NCBI RefSeq assembly: GCF_040448675.1
Contig: NZ_CP159289.1
Coordinates: 4,943,001-5,007,000, forward strand
DNA from: Dyadobacter sp. 676
Lineage (GTDB): Bacteria > Bacteroidota > Bacteroidia > Cytophagales > Spirosomataceae
Length of the DNA: 64,000 bases
Direction of reading: 5' to 3'
Shown here: in pieces, positions 27,231 through 36,232 of the stretch
Layout of the letters: every line of letters starts with the position of its first letter
Position numbering within the stretch: the first letter of the stretch is position 1
Made by a program: the position numbers and the translations under genes
The notes under the pieces: model-generated
Told to the model about the DNA's origin: nothing
The model's input: only the letters and a program-made list of their open reading frames with translations
The model's database searches: none

Positions 27231-27844
27231 TATTGAAATGATCAGAGCTTTGACTTTCAGAAAAGATTCTCCGGGGCGCGCTTTCCGTGTTAAGTGGGTT
27301 TAACACAGAAGCTTAATAATTATTCCAGAATGCAGGAAACAGCGGAATCTACTTGCCTGGATCGGTAAAAAGTTGTCAGGAGCAGTTACTTATCGGCCGT
27401 TTGTGTTTTCCGCAGATTTTAAAGAACTGACTGTTATCGCCGGTCGGCCTGGCGTCGCTATCCACGATATGAACGTGAATTGCTTTGGGGGATTCGGGCA
27501 TCCGGATGATCTCGTAACCGTCGAAATCGAATAAGTTACCATAGATTACTGTTGAAAGGTAGCCATAAAATAGTGTACCGGCCAGCAAAGGTATCGCGGC
27601 CGGGGCAATAGGTGGCTAATGGTAATCAAACCTATTGTTAAGGATTTCAAACCAAATTGGCCCGAAACGGAAAGCTAGGTTACCGGCGCATCTATCTCCG
27701 GGGCCGGAGAACATACCTCGTGGACATTTCTCATCGACCGGATAGACCTGTCGAAAGTTCCCGGCCACGGGTGGTAGATTCGGTGATAGCCAGGCTTTAA
27801 GAGATACACCAATTATTTCCGAGCACATTTTGCCGTATTTCCGC
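27231..27844. other. Intergenic region with gene relic
   Basis: About 600 bases between the divergent lipoprotein and ECF sigma genes. Apart from the molybdopterin-oxidoreductase relic at 27376-27588, I see no gene, promoter match or clear hairpin. Confidence 0.4.
27376..27588 (-). pseudogene. C-terminal relic of a molybdopterin-binding oxidoreductase subunit
   Basis: The frame reads NLFDFDGYEIIRMPESPKA, then IHVHIVDSDARPTG, then FFKICGKHKRPIS. This resembles the last 70 residues of isoquinoline 1-oxidoreductase / aldehyde oxidase large subunits (nFd.Y...R...P.IeVHiv.S...PTG ... faatGkRiR.LP), with the central GEPG-PPVAPA block deleted. There is no ATG and no upstream family sequence, so it is a dead fragment. 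The match is by memory of the family only. Confidence 0.4.
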
Positions 27845-28421
27845 ATGTACCGGCCCGCATTGAATAATGAAAAGGAGCTCCTGCGGCGCGTGGCCGGGGG
27901 GGATGAACGGGCTTTTACCGCGTTGTTCGACCATTACCACCAGCGTCTGGGGATGCATATTTACCGCATTACCCGTTCCGAACCCGTCGCGGAGGAGCTG
28001 GTGCATGACGTTTTCCTGAAAATATGGCGCAACCGGGAACTGCTTTCGGAGATCGAAAACTTTTCGGTTTACCTTTTCGTGGTGTCCAAAAAACGCGGCA
28101 TTGAACGCTTTGAAAAAGATCGCCGCCGAACGGGCCAGGTTCACCGGCCTCGACGGGGCTGCCGAAGATGAACCCGAACAGCCGGATGATTACCGCTACG
28201 CATTGATCGACGAGGCGATCGACCAGCTTCCTCCCCGGCAGCGGCAGGTATATGTGCTCAGCAGGCATCAGCGGTTGTCCTATAATGAAATAGCCATGCA
28301 AATGGGCCTCTCCCGGGAGACGGTCAAGAAATACCTCCAGATCGCTACGGCGTCCATCGTTTCCTACATCGGGAAAAGCGCGAAAATGAGCCCGTTTCTG
28401 GTTTTGAAAATTTTCTTCTAA
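27845..28421 (+). pseudogene. ECF sigma factor, frame broken in an A6 run
   Basis: The first frame (27845-28087) gives the sigma-70 region 2: NEKELLRRVAGGDERAFTAL, LVHDVFLKIWRNRELLSEI, FSVYLFVVSK. After six A's (28088-28093) the frame changes, and the second frame gives the linker and region 4: ALNALKKIAAERARF, IDQLPPRQRQVYVLSRHQ, LSYNEIAMQMGLSRETVKKY. Reading five A's joins them as VVSKNAALNALKKIAAE, a normal sequence of about 190 residues. As given, the gene would make a 100-residue truncated protein. It heads a sigma/anti-sigma/SusC/SusD locus, where loss of the sigma factor should reduce expression. Sequencing error, mutation or slippage are all possible. The start at 27845 could also be 27830. 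Confidence 0.85.
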
Positions 28422-28492
28422 AATTTTTCGGATGCAATAGCCCCTTTTTGGAAAGCCTTGCTGTCCTGTTGTTGAATAAGCACGACAGGGGT

Positions 28493-29659
28493 ATGGACCA
28501 CGAAGAACAAAAACGGATACAGCATCTTTTCGACCGCTACTACGCAGGCCGGGCAACACCGGCGGAGGAGGAAGAACTGATGCTTTACGTCCGGTCGGGG
28601 CGGTATGATGAGGCCGTCGAGCGGGCAATGAAACGGAATTGGCTCGAACCCGCGGATCAGGCGCCATTGTTCGATGCCTTGCAAAGCGAAAGTATGCTCG
28701 GTGCGATCCTCGCCTCGGGCCGGGCGCGCGGGTATCGGACCATGGGTATTTGGACAAGATATGCGGCCGCGGCGGCGGTGCTGGTGCTTGTGGCCGGGCT
28801 GTGGCTGCTCAGGAAGGCCTCCGAAAAACCCGCAGCCGTGGCGAATAGGGAAATACAGGACGTCGCACCCGGAAGAAACAGGGCCCTGCTGACGCTGGCC
28901 GACGGACAAGGCATCGAGCTCGACCGGGTCGGCAGCGGTTTGGTGGCCCGCCAGGGTAATACCGAGATTACGAAGCAGCAGGACGGTCTGGTGGTTTACA
29001 ATAATCGCCCGTCGGAAACGGCGACAGCCGGCCTCAATAAGATATCCACTCCCCGGGGCGGGCAGTACAAGGTGCAGCTTCCTGACGGCAGCAAAGTGTG
29101 GCTGAATGCCTCTTCGTCGATCCGGTTCCCGTCTGTTTTTCCGGCCTCGGAGCGTCGGGTGGAAATTACGGGCGAAGCGTATTTCGAAGTGACGAAAGAC
29201 CCCGCCAGGCCGTTCACGGTGCGTTTCAACGGTTCCGAGGTGCAAGTGCTGGGGACGAGTTTCAATGTAATGGCTTATCCCGACGAGCGTATTTCGAAAA
29301 CGACCCTGGTGGAAGGTTCCGTGTCGATCCGCAACAAGGGCGCACATGCCACGCTCCGGCCAGGCCAGCAGGCGGCGCTGTTGCCCGGTGGTCGCATCGA
29401 AACGGCTTTTACGACCGTGGAGGAGGCCGTAGCCTGGAAGGAAGGCATGTTTTATTTCAAAAATGCCGGCGTGAAAGAGGTTATGCGGCAACTTGCGAGG
29501 TGGTACGACGTAGAGGTCAGTTACCGGGGCGAAGTGCCGGTGAGGCAGTTTACCGGCAGGGTGTCGCGCAATGTGAACCTCTCCGAGGTCGTGGGAATGC
29601 TCCGGTATGCCGGGGTGAATTGCAGCGTCGCGAACAATACCATCGAGGTCGGACAATAG
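28493..29659 (+). CDS. FecR-family anti-sigma factor
   Basis: 388 residues from MDHEEQKRIQHLFDRYYAGR; the frame is open from 28448. The cytoplasmic N-terminal 85 residues should bind the sigma factor. A single membrane helix is at about 90-106 (AAAAVLVLVAGLWLL). The periplasmic FecR domain is at about 185-285 (TPRGGQYKVQLPDGSKVWLN, GEAYFEVTKDPARPF, VLGTSFNVMAYPDE). The C-terminal DUF4974 domain starts near 318 (FYFKNAGVKEVMRQLARWYD). It transmits the signal from the SusC-type receptor to the ECF sigma factor encoded 70 bases upstream. Confidence 0.95.
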   Translation: MDHEEQKRIQHLFDRYYAGRATPAEEEELMLYVRSGRYDEAVERAMKRNWLEPADQAPLFDALQSESMLGAILASGRARGYRTMGIWTRYAAAAAVLVLVAGLWLLRKASEKPAAVANREIQDVAPGRNRALLTLADGQGIELDRVGSGLVARQGNTEITKQQDGLVVYNNRPSETATAGLNKISTPRGGQYKVQLPDGSKVWLNASSSIRFPSVFPASERRVEITGEAYFEVTKDPARPFTVRFNGSEVQVLGTSFNVMAYPDERISKTTLVEGSVSIRNKGAHATLRPGQQAALLPGGRIETAFTTVEEAVAWKEGMFYFKNAGVKEVMRQLARWYDVEVSYRGEVPVRQFTGRVSRNVNLSEVVGMLRYAGVNCSVANNTIEVGQ

Positions 29660-29678
29660 GTTGCGTATACATATAAAC

Positions 29679-29692
29679 GTTTAAATTTAAAC
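29679..29692. promoter_or_regulatory. Perfect 14-bp palindrome upstream of SusC-type gene
   Basis: GTTTAAATTTAAAC lies 20 bases after the FecR stop and about 150 bases before the SusC-type start. It is the only perfect AT-rich palindrome in this spacer and may be a regulator site. A short cruciform-like chance match is also possible. Confidence 0.3.
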
Positions 29693-29843
29693 CCTTCTTG
29701 CTATGATAATCGCGCTCCATGTTCCTCCCTGAAACCGTGGTGCCTAAAACAAAAGGGAAAATGCGCTAACATTTTCCCCGCAGTTCAGGCGTAACCGAGC
29801 TTCTCTGAAAAGTCTTTTGTCATTCCTAAACTTTAACAAAGTT

Positions 29844-32800
29844 ATGAAAATTAACCTTTTGCCCCGCCTTCCGGCGGGCTGCAGGGCGCATATTGTTGCC
29901 CAAACCTTAATGACTATGACCAGGATCGCGCTTTTGCTTATCGTAACCCTCTCCCACGTGGTGGCGGACGGGTTCAGTCAAAAGATTTCCTTTCATGCCA
30001 GGAACCTGCCCCTGAAGACAGCGATGCGGGATATTGAAAAACAGACAGGCTACTCGTTTCTGTACGACGAGCTGGATCTGCCATCGTCGAAGCGGGTGTC
30101 GGTTAAGCTGAAAAACGCTTCGATCGATGAGCTGTTGCTGGCGGTTTTCGGAGATATGCCGTTGTCTTACAAAATTTTTCAACGGAATATTGTCTTGAAA
30201 AAGGCCGTGAAAGCTCCCACGCAGGAAACCACGATCCCAGCGCGGGTCCCGCCGATGCAGCCCGCGATTCGGCTCAATCAGCGGGCCATCGATCCATTGC
30301 CCGTAAGCACCGACCGCATCGTCCGGGGCCGTGTGACCGACGAAAACGGCAGCCCGTTCCCCGGCGTGAGCATCGTAGTCAAAAACTCGCAAACCGGTAC
30401 GGCAACCGACGCCAACGGCGAGTTTCGCCTGAGCATACCGGAGTCGCTCGCGGGACAGGGCGAACTGGTAATCGTGGCGAGTTTTGTAGGGTATAAAAAC
30501 CGCGAGATTCCCGTTGGCAACAACATGGAGCTGAACTTCGGGATGACCGTCGACACAAAAGCGCTGAACGACGTGGTGGTGATCGGGTACGGTACACAGA
30601 AACAGAGCAGCATTACCGGCTCGGTAGCTTCGTTACCCATGAAAAATGTGGCCAGCCAGCCATTAACGAGCCTCGACCAGGCCCTGGGCGGACAAATCGC
30701 CGGGGTGAATGTGGCGCAGACGAAGGGTGCGCCCGGCGGGGGCGTGTCCGTACGTGTACGCGGGACGGGGTCGATTGGGGCGGGGAACGAACCGCTGTAC
30801 GTGATTGACGGATTCCCGGTATCCGGCGATTTCAACAGCAATTTCAACCCGCTTTCGTCCATCAATCCCAATGATATCGAATCCATCGAAATACTCAAAG
30901 ACGCATCGGCTGCGGCTATCTACGGCTCGCGCGGAAGCAATGGCGTGGTGCTGGTGACGACCAAGCACGGCAAATCGGGGAAGTCGGTCGTGCAGCTGGA
31001 TACTTATTATGGTTTTCAGCAGGTAGCCAACAAGATCGATATGCTCGACGCACGCGAATACGCCGAATACAATACCGAGGCGCGCAACAATGCGTGGGTC
31101 GACCGGGGCGGTAATGCCAGCGATCCCAACAGTGTGCGGCCCGCGGCGCTGCAAATCCCGGAAATGTTTATGAACCCTGCGACATTAGGTAAAGGCACCG
31201 ACTGGCAGGACGAGGTTTTCCGCACGGCCGCTATTCAAAATCACCAGCTGTCGGTTTCGGGAGGGAATGATAAAACGACATTTTTTCTGTCAGGGGCCTA
31301 TTTCAAACAGGACGGCATCGTCATGAAAACCGGTTTCGAGCGGTATTCGGCGCGGGTGAACCTCGACCACCATATTTCCAGAAATGTAAGCGTGGGAATA
31401 AACCTGTCGCCTTCGTTTGCGACGAGCCGTATTCTGCCCGTAGAGGACCAGGTGTTTACAGGAGGGATTCTCGGCTCCGCATTGTCATTACCACCGACCG
31501 TGCCCGTTTACAATCCCGACGGCTCGTTTACGACACTGCTCGGCCCTTCGCCTTACAACATCGGGGTGATCGACAATCCGGTGGCCATTGCGAGCAAAAT
31601 CAAGGACAAACGCACGGTATTCAGGACATTGGGTAATGTGTATGCCGAAATAAAGCTGCTTGACGGTCTTAAATTCCGGACCTCTTTCGGCCTCGACTAC
31701 TCCGACGCCCGGGAAAATGCGTACTATCCGTCCGACCTGGGCTGGAACGGCGTTCCGGCGCCCGTACAGGCGAGAGCGATAGCGTCGACGGGACGTGATC
31801 TGAACTGGCTCAACGAAAACATTCTCAGCTATAAAAAAGTCCTCGGTACCAGGCACGAACTCGACCTCCTGGCCGGTTTCACAGCACAAAAGGCGCATGG
31901 CGAGTCGGCGGCACTGAATGCAACCAACTTCCCGACCGACCTGGTGCCCACGCTGAATGCGGGCCAGGTGACGGGCGGTGGTACCGGCATGTCGGAGTGG
32001 TCGTTGCTGTCGTTGCTGGCGCGTGTGAATTACACCTATTCCGGCAAGTACCTTTTCTCGGCAACCATGCGGCGCGACGGGTCGTCCCGATTCGGCGCGC
32101 GGAACAAATGGGGGACGTTCCCGTCGGTTTCAGCGGGCTGGTACATTTCGGAAGAAGGTTTCATGAAATCGCAGAACGCGGTAACCGACCTGAAACTGCG
32201 GGCCAGTTACGGATTGGCCGGTAACAACACGATCGGCAATTATAACCACATTGGTTTGCTTTCCAACCGCCGTTACAGTTTCGGGGCCGGAACCGGCTCG
32301 CTGGTTTACGGACTTTACCCGAGTTCGATCAGCAACGAGCAGCTTGGCTGGGAAATGATGCATCAATTCGATATCGGTGTCGATTTCGCATTGCTGCGCA
32401 ACCGGCTCAGTTTTACCATTGATTTTTATAACAAAAACACCACCGACCTACTGCTTAATGTACCCGTGCCGGCTTCCACCGGCTATGAAACAGCCCTTCA
32501 GAACATTGGCAAGCTCAATAACCGCGGCTGGGAGTTTAGTATTAATTCCAAAAACCTGACCGGCGCATTCAAGTGGTCGACCGCATTCAATATTTCCTTT
32601 AATAAAAACAAAGTGGTGAAACTGGGGCCATCCGGCAACCCCATCATTTCTAAAAGCCCTTCTTTCAGCCCGAACACCCATATCACCAGGATCGGCTCGC
32701 CGATCGGCAGTTTCTGGGGATACGACGCGATCGGCGTTTACCAGTCGCAGGAGGATGTCGACAACAGCCCGAGGGTGACCGGCAATGCGGGATCGCGTCC

Positions 32801-33386
32801 CGGCGACCTGAAATTCCGGGACATCGACGGCGACGGCACCATTACCCCGAGCGACGTGACCATCATCGGCGACAACAGCCCCGACTTCTTTTACGGCATT
32901 ACCAATAATTTCTCCTACGGCCCGTTCAGCCTGAGCATATTGGGGGACGGCGTGCAGGGCATCCAGCTTTTGAACGGTTCCCGCCGGAATATCGGGCTGG
33001 TGAACGGCAGTTACAGCCGGAAAGACGTACTGGGCCGCTGGCAGTCTCCCCAGCAGCCGGGCGACGGCCGCACACCGCGGGCGAATGTGGCGCCGACGGG
33101 CGGTAATGTGAGCTACGTATCGAGCTTGCTGGTCGAAAATGCTTCGTTTTTCAGGATCAGGAATATCAATTTGAGATACAACCTTCCTGAAAACGTTTCG
33201 AAGTCGGTATATCTGCAAAATGCGGCGGTGACGCTTTCGGTACAAAACGCCTTCACATTTACACCATACCGCGGCTATAACCCCGAGCAAAGCCTGAACG
33301 GCAGCAGCGCGCTCACGCCCGGCGTCGATTTCAACGGTTACCCGCTGGCCCGCACGTTTACCCTTGGACTGAACCTGACATTCTAA
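29844..33386 (+). CDS. SusC/RagA-type TonB-dependent outer membrane transporter
   Basis: 1180 residues from MKINLLPRLPAG, with an unusually long export signal (LMTMTRIALLLIVTLSHVVA). Order: an STN signalling domain at about 50-105 (ISFHARNLPLKTAMRDIEKQ, YSFLYDELDLPSSKRVS); a carboxypeptidase-regulatory-like domain at about 155-235 (VRGRVTDENGSPFPGVSIVV); TonB-box-like LNDVVVIGYGTQ; the plug (LGGQIAGVNVAQTKGAPGGG, IGAGNEPLYVIDGFPV, DASAAAIYGSRGSNGVVLVT); and the beta-barrel ending ARTFTLGLNLTF. The STN domain means it can also signal to FecR. With SusD it imports oligomeric nutrients across the outer membrane. Confidence 0.96.
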   Translation: MKINLLPRLPAGCRAHIVAQTLMTMTRIALLLIVTLSHVVADGFSQKISFHARNLPLKTAMRDIEKQTGYSFLYDELDLPSSKRVSVKLKNASIDELLLAVFGDMPLSYKIFQRNIVLKKAVKAPTQETTIPARVPPMQPAIRLNQRAIDPLPVSTDRIVRGRVTDENGSPFPGVSIVVKNSQTGTATDANGEFRLSIPESLAGQGELVIVASFVGYKNREIPVGNNMELNFGMTVDTKALNDVVVIGYGTQKQSSITGSVASLPMKNVASQPLTSLDQALGGQIAGVNVAQTKGAPGGGVSVRVRGTGSIGAGNEPLYVIDGFPVSGDFNSNFNPLSSINPNDIESIEILKDASAAAIYGSRGSNGVVLVTTKHGKSGKSVVQLDTYYGFQQVANKIDMLDAREYAEYNTEARNNAWVDRGGNASDPNSVRPAALQIPEMFMNPATLGKGTDWQDEVFRTAAIQNHQLSVSGGNDKTTFFLSGAYFKQDGIVMKTGFERYSARVNLDHHISRNVSVGINLSPSFATSRILPVEDQVFTGGILGSALSLPPTVPVYNPDGSFTTLLGPSPYNIGVIDNPVAIASKIKDKRTVFRTLGNVYAEIKLLDGLKFRTSFGLDYSDARENAYYPSDLGWNGVPAPVQARAIASTGRDLNWLNENILSYKKVLGTRHELDLLAGFTAQKAHGESAALNATNFPTDLVPTLNAGQVTGGGTGMSEWSLLSLLARVNYTYSGKYLFSATMRRDGSSRFGARNKWGTFPSVSAGWYISEEGFMKSQNAVTDLKLRASYGLAGNNTIGNYNHIGLLSNRRYSFGAGTGSLVYGLYPSSISNEQLGWEMMHQFDIGVDFALLRNRLSFTIDFYNKNTTDLLLNVPVPASTGYETALQNIGKLNNRGWEFSINSKNLTGAFKWSTAFNISFNKNKVVKLGPSGNPIISKSPSFSPNTHITRIGSPIGSFWGYDAIGVYQSQEDVDNSPRVTGNAGSRPGDLKFRDIDGDGTITPSDVTIIGDNSPDFFYGITNNFSYGPFSLSILGDGVQGIQLLNGSRRNIGLVNGSYSRKDVLGRWQSPQQPGDGRTPRANVAPTGGNVSYVSSLLVENASFFRIRNINLRYNLPENVSKSVYLQNAAVTLSVQNAFTFTPYRGYNPEQSLNGSSALTPGVDFNGYPLARTFTLGLNLTF

Positions 33387-33400
33387 CCCAACCCGAACTC

Positions 33401-34840
33401 ATGAAACGCAATATCATTATTTTCGGCTTCCTTTGCCTGCTGGCCTCGGGCTGCTCGGGATTTCTCGATCTGGCGCCTATCGACGCCACCAATGTGAAGA
33501 ATTTTTACAGGAATGCATCCGACATGCAGGCGGCCATCAATGCGGCGTACGGAATGCTCGCCAACAGCGGCGAATATGGGTATGCCTATTACAATGTGGC
33601 CGAAGTGCGATCGGACAACACCATGAACTGGGAAGGAGGCGGTAACCTGCCCGACGCCGAGCTGGACCAGTTTAAAATGGCATCTACCAATGAAATCATC
33701 CGCGTGATGTGGGTGGATACCTACCGGGGTATCCTCGCCGCCAACAGTGTGCTCGATCATATTGGCGGCGCGCAAATGGACGACGCGCTCCGGCAGCGGC
33801 TCACCGGCGAGGCGCAATTCCTGCGGGCGTTGCAATATTTCAATCTTGTCAGGACTTTCGGGGACGTGCCGCTGGTATTGTCCGAAACCAATTCCGTGGA
33901 CGAAGGTTACAGCCAGCCCCGCGTACCGAAGGCGGAAGTATATGCCCGGATCGTCGCCGACCTGGCGGAAGCGGAACAGAAACTCCCCGTATCTTACACA
34001 GGCAACGACATCGGCCGGGCAACACGCGGAGCGGCAAAGGCATTGCTGGGGAAGGTTTATCTCACCACCGGTGATTTTGCCAAGGCCAAAGACAAGCTGA
34101 AAGAGGTGATCGACCCGGGCACCTACAAGTTGCTGGACGACTACGCGGCGCTCTGGCCTGTCGCTAATGCGAATCACGAGGAATCCATTTTTGAAGTACA
34201 ATTCAAAAAAGGTGGAACGGGGACCGGAAGCAGCTTTTACAATAATTTCGCACCGCGTAACTCGGGCAGTTCTGTGATCAAGGTCGGCTTCGCCGGTGGG
34301 CGCAACCTTCCCACCGCCGACCTGATCGCCGCCTATGAACCGGGGGACTACCGGAAAAACGTTTCGCTGGCCCTGGGATATACCGACAACGTCACTGGCA
34401 AATACGTTGCCGACCCTTATACGCTTAAATTCCAGGACACGCCCTTTGCGGATGGCGACGCGGACAACAACTGGCCGGTATTGCGCTATGCCGACGTACT
34501 GCTCATGTACGCCGAGGCGGTGAATGCGGTAAACGGTCCTACGGCGGAGGCCTACGATGCGGTCAACGCGGTGAGAAAGCGTGCAAAACTGGCGGCGTTG
34601 CCGGGAGGTTTATCCAAACCGGCGTTTGCGCTGGCGATCGAACACGAGCGGCAGGTTGAACTGGCATTCGAAGGGCACCGGTGGTTCGACCTTGTACGTA
34701 CGGGACGGGCGGTGGCGGTTATGAACGAGCATTTCAAAGGCCCTGTCGTGCAGGAATTCAATGCCGTTTTCCCGATTCCACAAACGCAGATCGACATTAA
34801 TCCGAGCGGTATTAAACAGAATCCGGGATATAGTTTTTAA
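33401..34840 (+). CDS. SusD/RagB-type nutrient-binding outer membrane lipoprotein
   Basis: 479 residues, starting 14 bases after the SusC-type stop. Lipobox LASGC with Cys18. The SusD fold is clear: GFLDLAPIDATNVKNFY, MWVDTYRGILAANSVLDHI, LTGEAQFLRALQYFNLVRTF, RATRGAAKALLGKVYLTTGD, WPVLRYADVLLMYAEAVNAV, IEHERQVELAFEGHRWFDLV and FPIPQTQIDINP. It forms the lid over the SusC channel and captures the ligand. The ligand class cannot be read from sequence, but the M14 peptidase behind it suggests peptides or glycopeptides. Confidence 0.96.
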   Translation: MKRNIIIFGFLCLLASGCSGFLDLAPIDATNVKNFYRNASDMQAAINAAYGMLANSGEYGYAYYNVAEVRSDNTMNWEGGGNLPDAELDQFKMASTNEIIRVMWVDTYRGILAANSVLDHIGGAQMDDALRQRLTGEAQFLRALQYFNLVRTFGDVPLVLSETNSVDEGYSQPRVPKAEVYARIVADLAEAEQKLPVSYTGNDIGRATRGAAKALLGKVYLTTGDFAKAKDKLKEVIDPGTYKLLDDYAALWPVANANHEESIFEVQFKKGGTGTGSSFYNNFAPRNSGSSVIKVGFAGGRNLPTADLIAAYEPGDYRKNVSLALGYTDNVTGKYVADPYTLKFQDTPFADGDADNNWPVLRYADVLLMYAEAVNAVNGPTAEAYDAVNAVRKRAKLAALPGGLSKPAFALAIEHERQVELAFEGHRWFDLVRTGRAVAVMNEHFKGPVVQEFNAVFPIPQTQIDINPSGIKQNPGYSF

Positions 34841-34918
34841 TAATTGAACGGCCGTGGAACAGAATGTGATTCAGTTCGCTCGGATTTATATCAAGTAACC
34901 TTAAACCAACCTTTTTAT

Positions 34919-36148
34919 ATGAAATTCGTAACATTGCTACTGGTCATCTGCACGGCCATGCTGGCTATTCCGGCCCGGGCTGCGGAACCAGAAAATTCCT
35001 CGGCCGATACGGTCGCTACGCCCAAGATTTTTATCAACACGGGCTTCGAGAATGCGTCGCCGATGAACTGGCGCATCGACTCGGCGGGCCGGGTGATCGG
35101 CTCCATGGTGTACGACCACGAACGTTTTTCGCCGAATCGCGCGGTGAACCATTACCATTTCAGGGTAGAAGCCGCCGTGGGTACGGAGGTGACCCTGATC
35201 CTCGAAAATTTTGACAACATCTGGAACGGCATGTTGGCGAGCGATCTTTCGGAAAAGTCGCGGTACGTGGTTTCTTTCGACAACAGGAAATGGGAGAGCC
35301 GGTCGGTGGTGCCGCTGCCGGGGCGCCGTGTTTTCATTAAATTCAAAATGGAAGCCCCCCACGCCTACATTGCCAGCGTGGAGCCTTACCGGATCAGCGA
35401 CCTCGATAGAATGCTGGCGAAGATCAGGCAGAGCAAAAACGCCAGCGTAACCACCATCGGCAAAACAGCCGAAGGCCGGTCGCTGGAAATCGTACGCATC
35501 GGCAACGAAAATGCTCCCAAACGGCTTTTCCTGCGCGCCCGCGCCCATGCGTTCGAGGCAGGAGGAAACTGGACCGTCGAAGGGCTGGTGCAAAAACTAC
35601 TCAGCAACGACGAGGACGCCAGGCGGTACCTGAAAACTTATTGCGTGTATATCCTTCCCATGGCCAACAAGGACGGTGTGGCGCGCGGTAAAACACGTTT
35701 CAATGCAAATGGCTACGATCTGAACCGCAAATGGGACAAACCCGCCGACTCGCTCATCGCGCCGGAGAATTATTACCTCGAACAATGGCTGCACCGGATG
35801 ATCAGAGCGAATAAAAAGCCCGACCTGGCCCTGGACATTCACAACGACGCCGGCGGCAACCTGCACGTGAGCCGGCCGGAAGGCGATATCAGCGCTTACC
35901 TGTCGAGCATGGAAAAGCTGGAAATGCTTTTGCGCAAACATACCTGGTTTACCGAAGGCTCCACCAAGCCCAGTTTTCGCAATCCCGGCACGCTGGGAGA
36001 GGGTTTTATGGCACGATTCGGGATTCACGCAGCGGTATATGAACTGAATTACGAATGGATCGCCGGGTTAAAGAAAGCCCCTCTGGCGGCCGACTGGATT
36101 TCGCTGGGGAACAATCTCGGCGAAGTGTTTTACAATTACTTTAAATAG
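34919..36148 (+). CDS. M14-family zinc carboxypeptidase, exported
   Basis: 409 residues from MKFVTLLLVICTAMLAIPAR (signal peptide); the frame open from 34844 adds no sensible start. Residues about 35-160 are an N-terminal beta-sandwich often found before cytosolic-carboxypeptidase-like M14 domains (HYHFRVEA, YVVSFDNRKWESR). The peptidase has zinc ligands H210-x-x-E213 (ARAHAFEAGGNW) and H308 (LALDIHNDAGG), substrate-binding ANKDGVARGKTR and NGYDLNRKWD, and probable catalytic E375 (AVYELNYEW). It trims C-terminal residues from peptides, probably in the periplasm. It lies 78 bases after SusD on the same strand and ends in a strong terminator. Confidence 0.9.
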   Translation: MKFVTLLLVICTAMLAIPARAAEPENSSADTVATPKIFINTGFENASPMNWRIDSAGRVIGSMVYDHERFSPNRAVNHYHFRVEAAVGTEVTLILENFDNIWNGMLASDLSEKSRYVVSFDNRKWESRSVVPLPGRRVFIKFKMEAPHAYIASVEPYRISDLDRMLAKIRQSKNASVTTIGKTAEGRSLEIVRIGNENAPKRLFLRARAHAFEAGGNWTVEGLVQKLLSNDEDARRYLKTYCVYILPMANKDGVARGKTRFNANGYDLNRKWDKPADSLIAPENYYLEQWLHRMIRANKKPDLALDIHNDAGGNLHVSRPEGDISAYLSSMEKLEMLLRKHTWFTEGSTKPSFRNPGTLGEGFMARFGIHAAVYELNYEWIAGLKKAPLAADWISLGNNLGEVFYNYFK

Positions 36149-36164
36149 CACCAGACCAATCGTG

Positions 36165-36200
36165 AAGCACTCCGGCAAAAAATCGCCTGCCGGAGTGCTT
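36165..36200. terminator. Bidirectional terminator closing the SusCD locus
   Basis: A perfect 13-bp stem (AAGCACTCCGGCA, 36165-36177, with TGCCGGAGTGCTT, 36188-36200) lies 16 bases after the carboxypeptidase stop. It is between convergent genes and can end transcription from both sides. Confidence 0.85.
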
Positions 36201-36232
36201 TGCCATTTTCGACCACCGTCGGCACGGGAGGA

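Noticed and set aside
28088..28093. Programmed frameshifting in the ECF sigma gene as first explanation
   Set aside because: Five similar one-base breaks in unrelated genes of the same window make a sequencing or assembly error more likely; kept only as an alternative.
28418..29656. A 412-codon open frame on the minus strand opposite FecR
   Set aside because: It is a shadow of the GC-rich FecR gene; the plus-strand product has clear FecR and DUF4974 motifs and the antisense translation has none.
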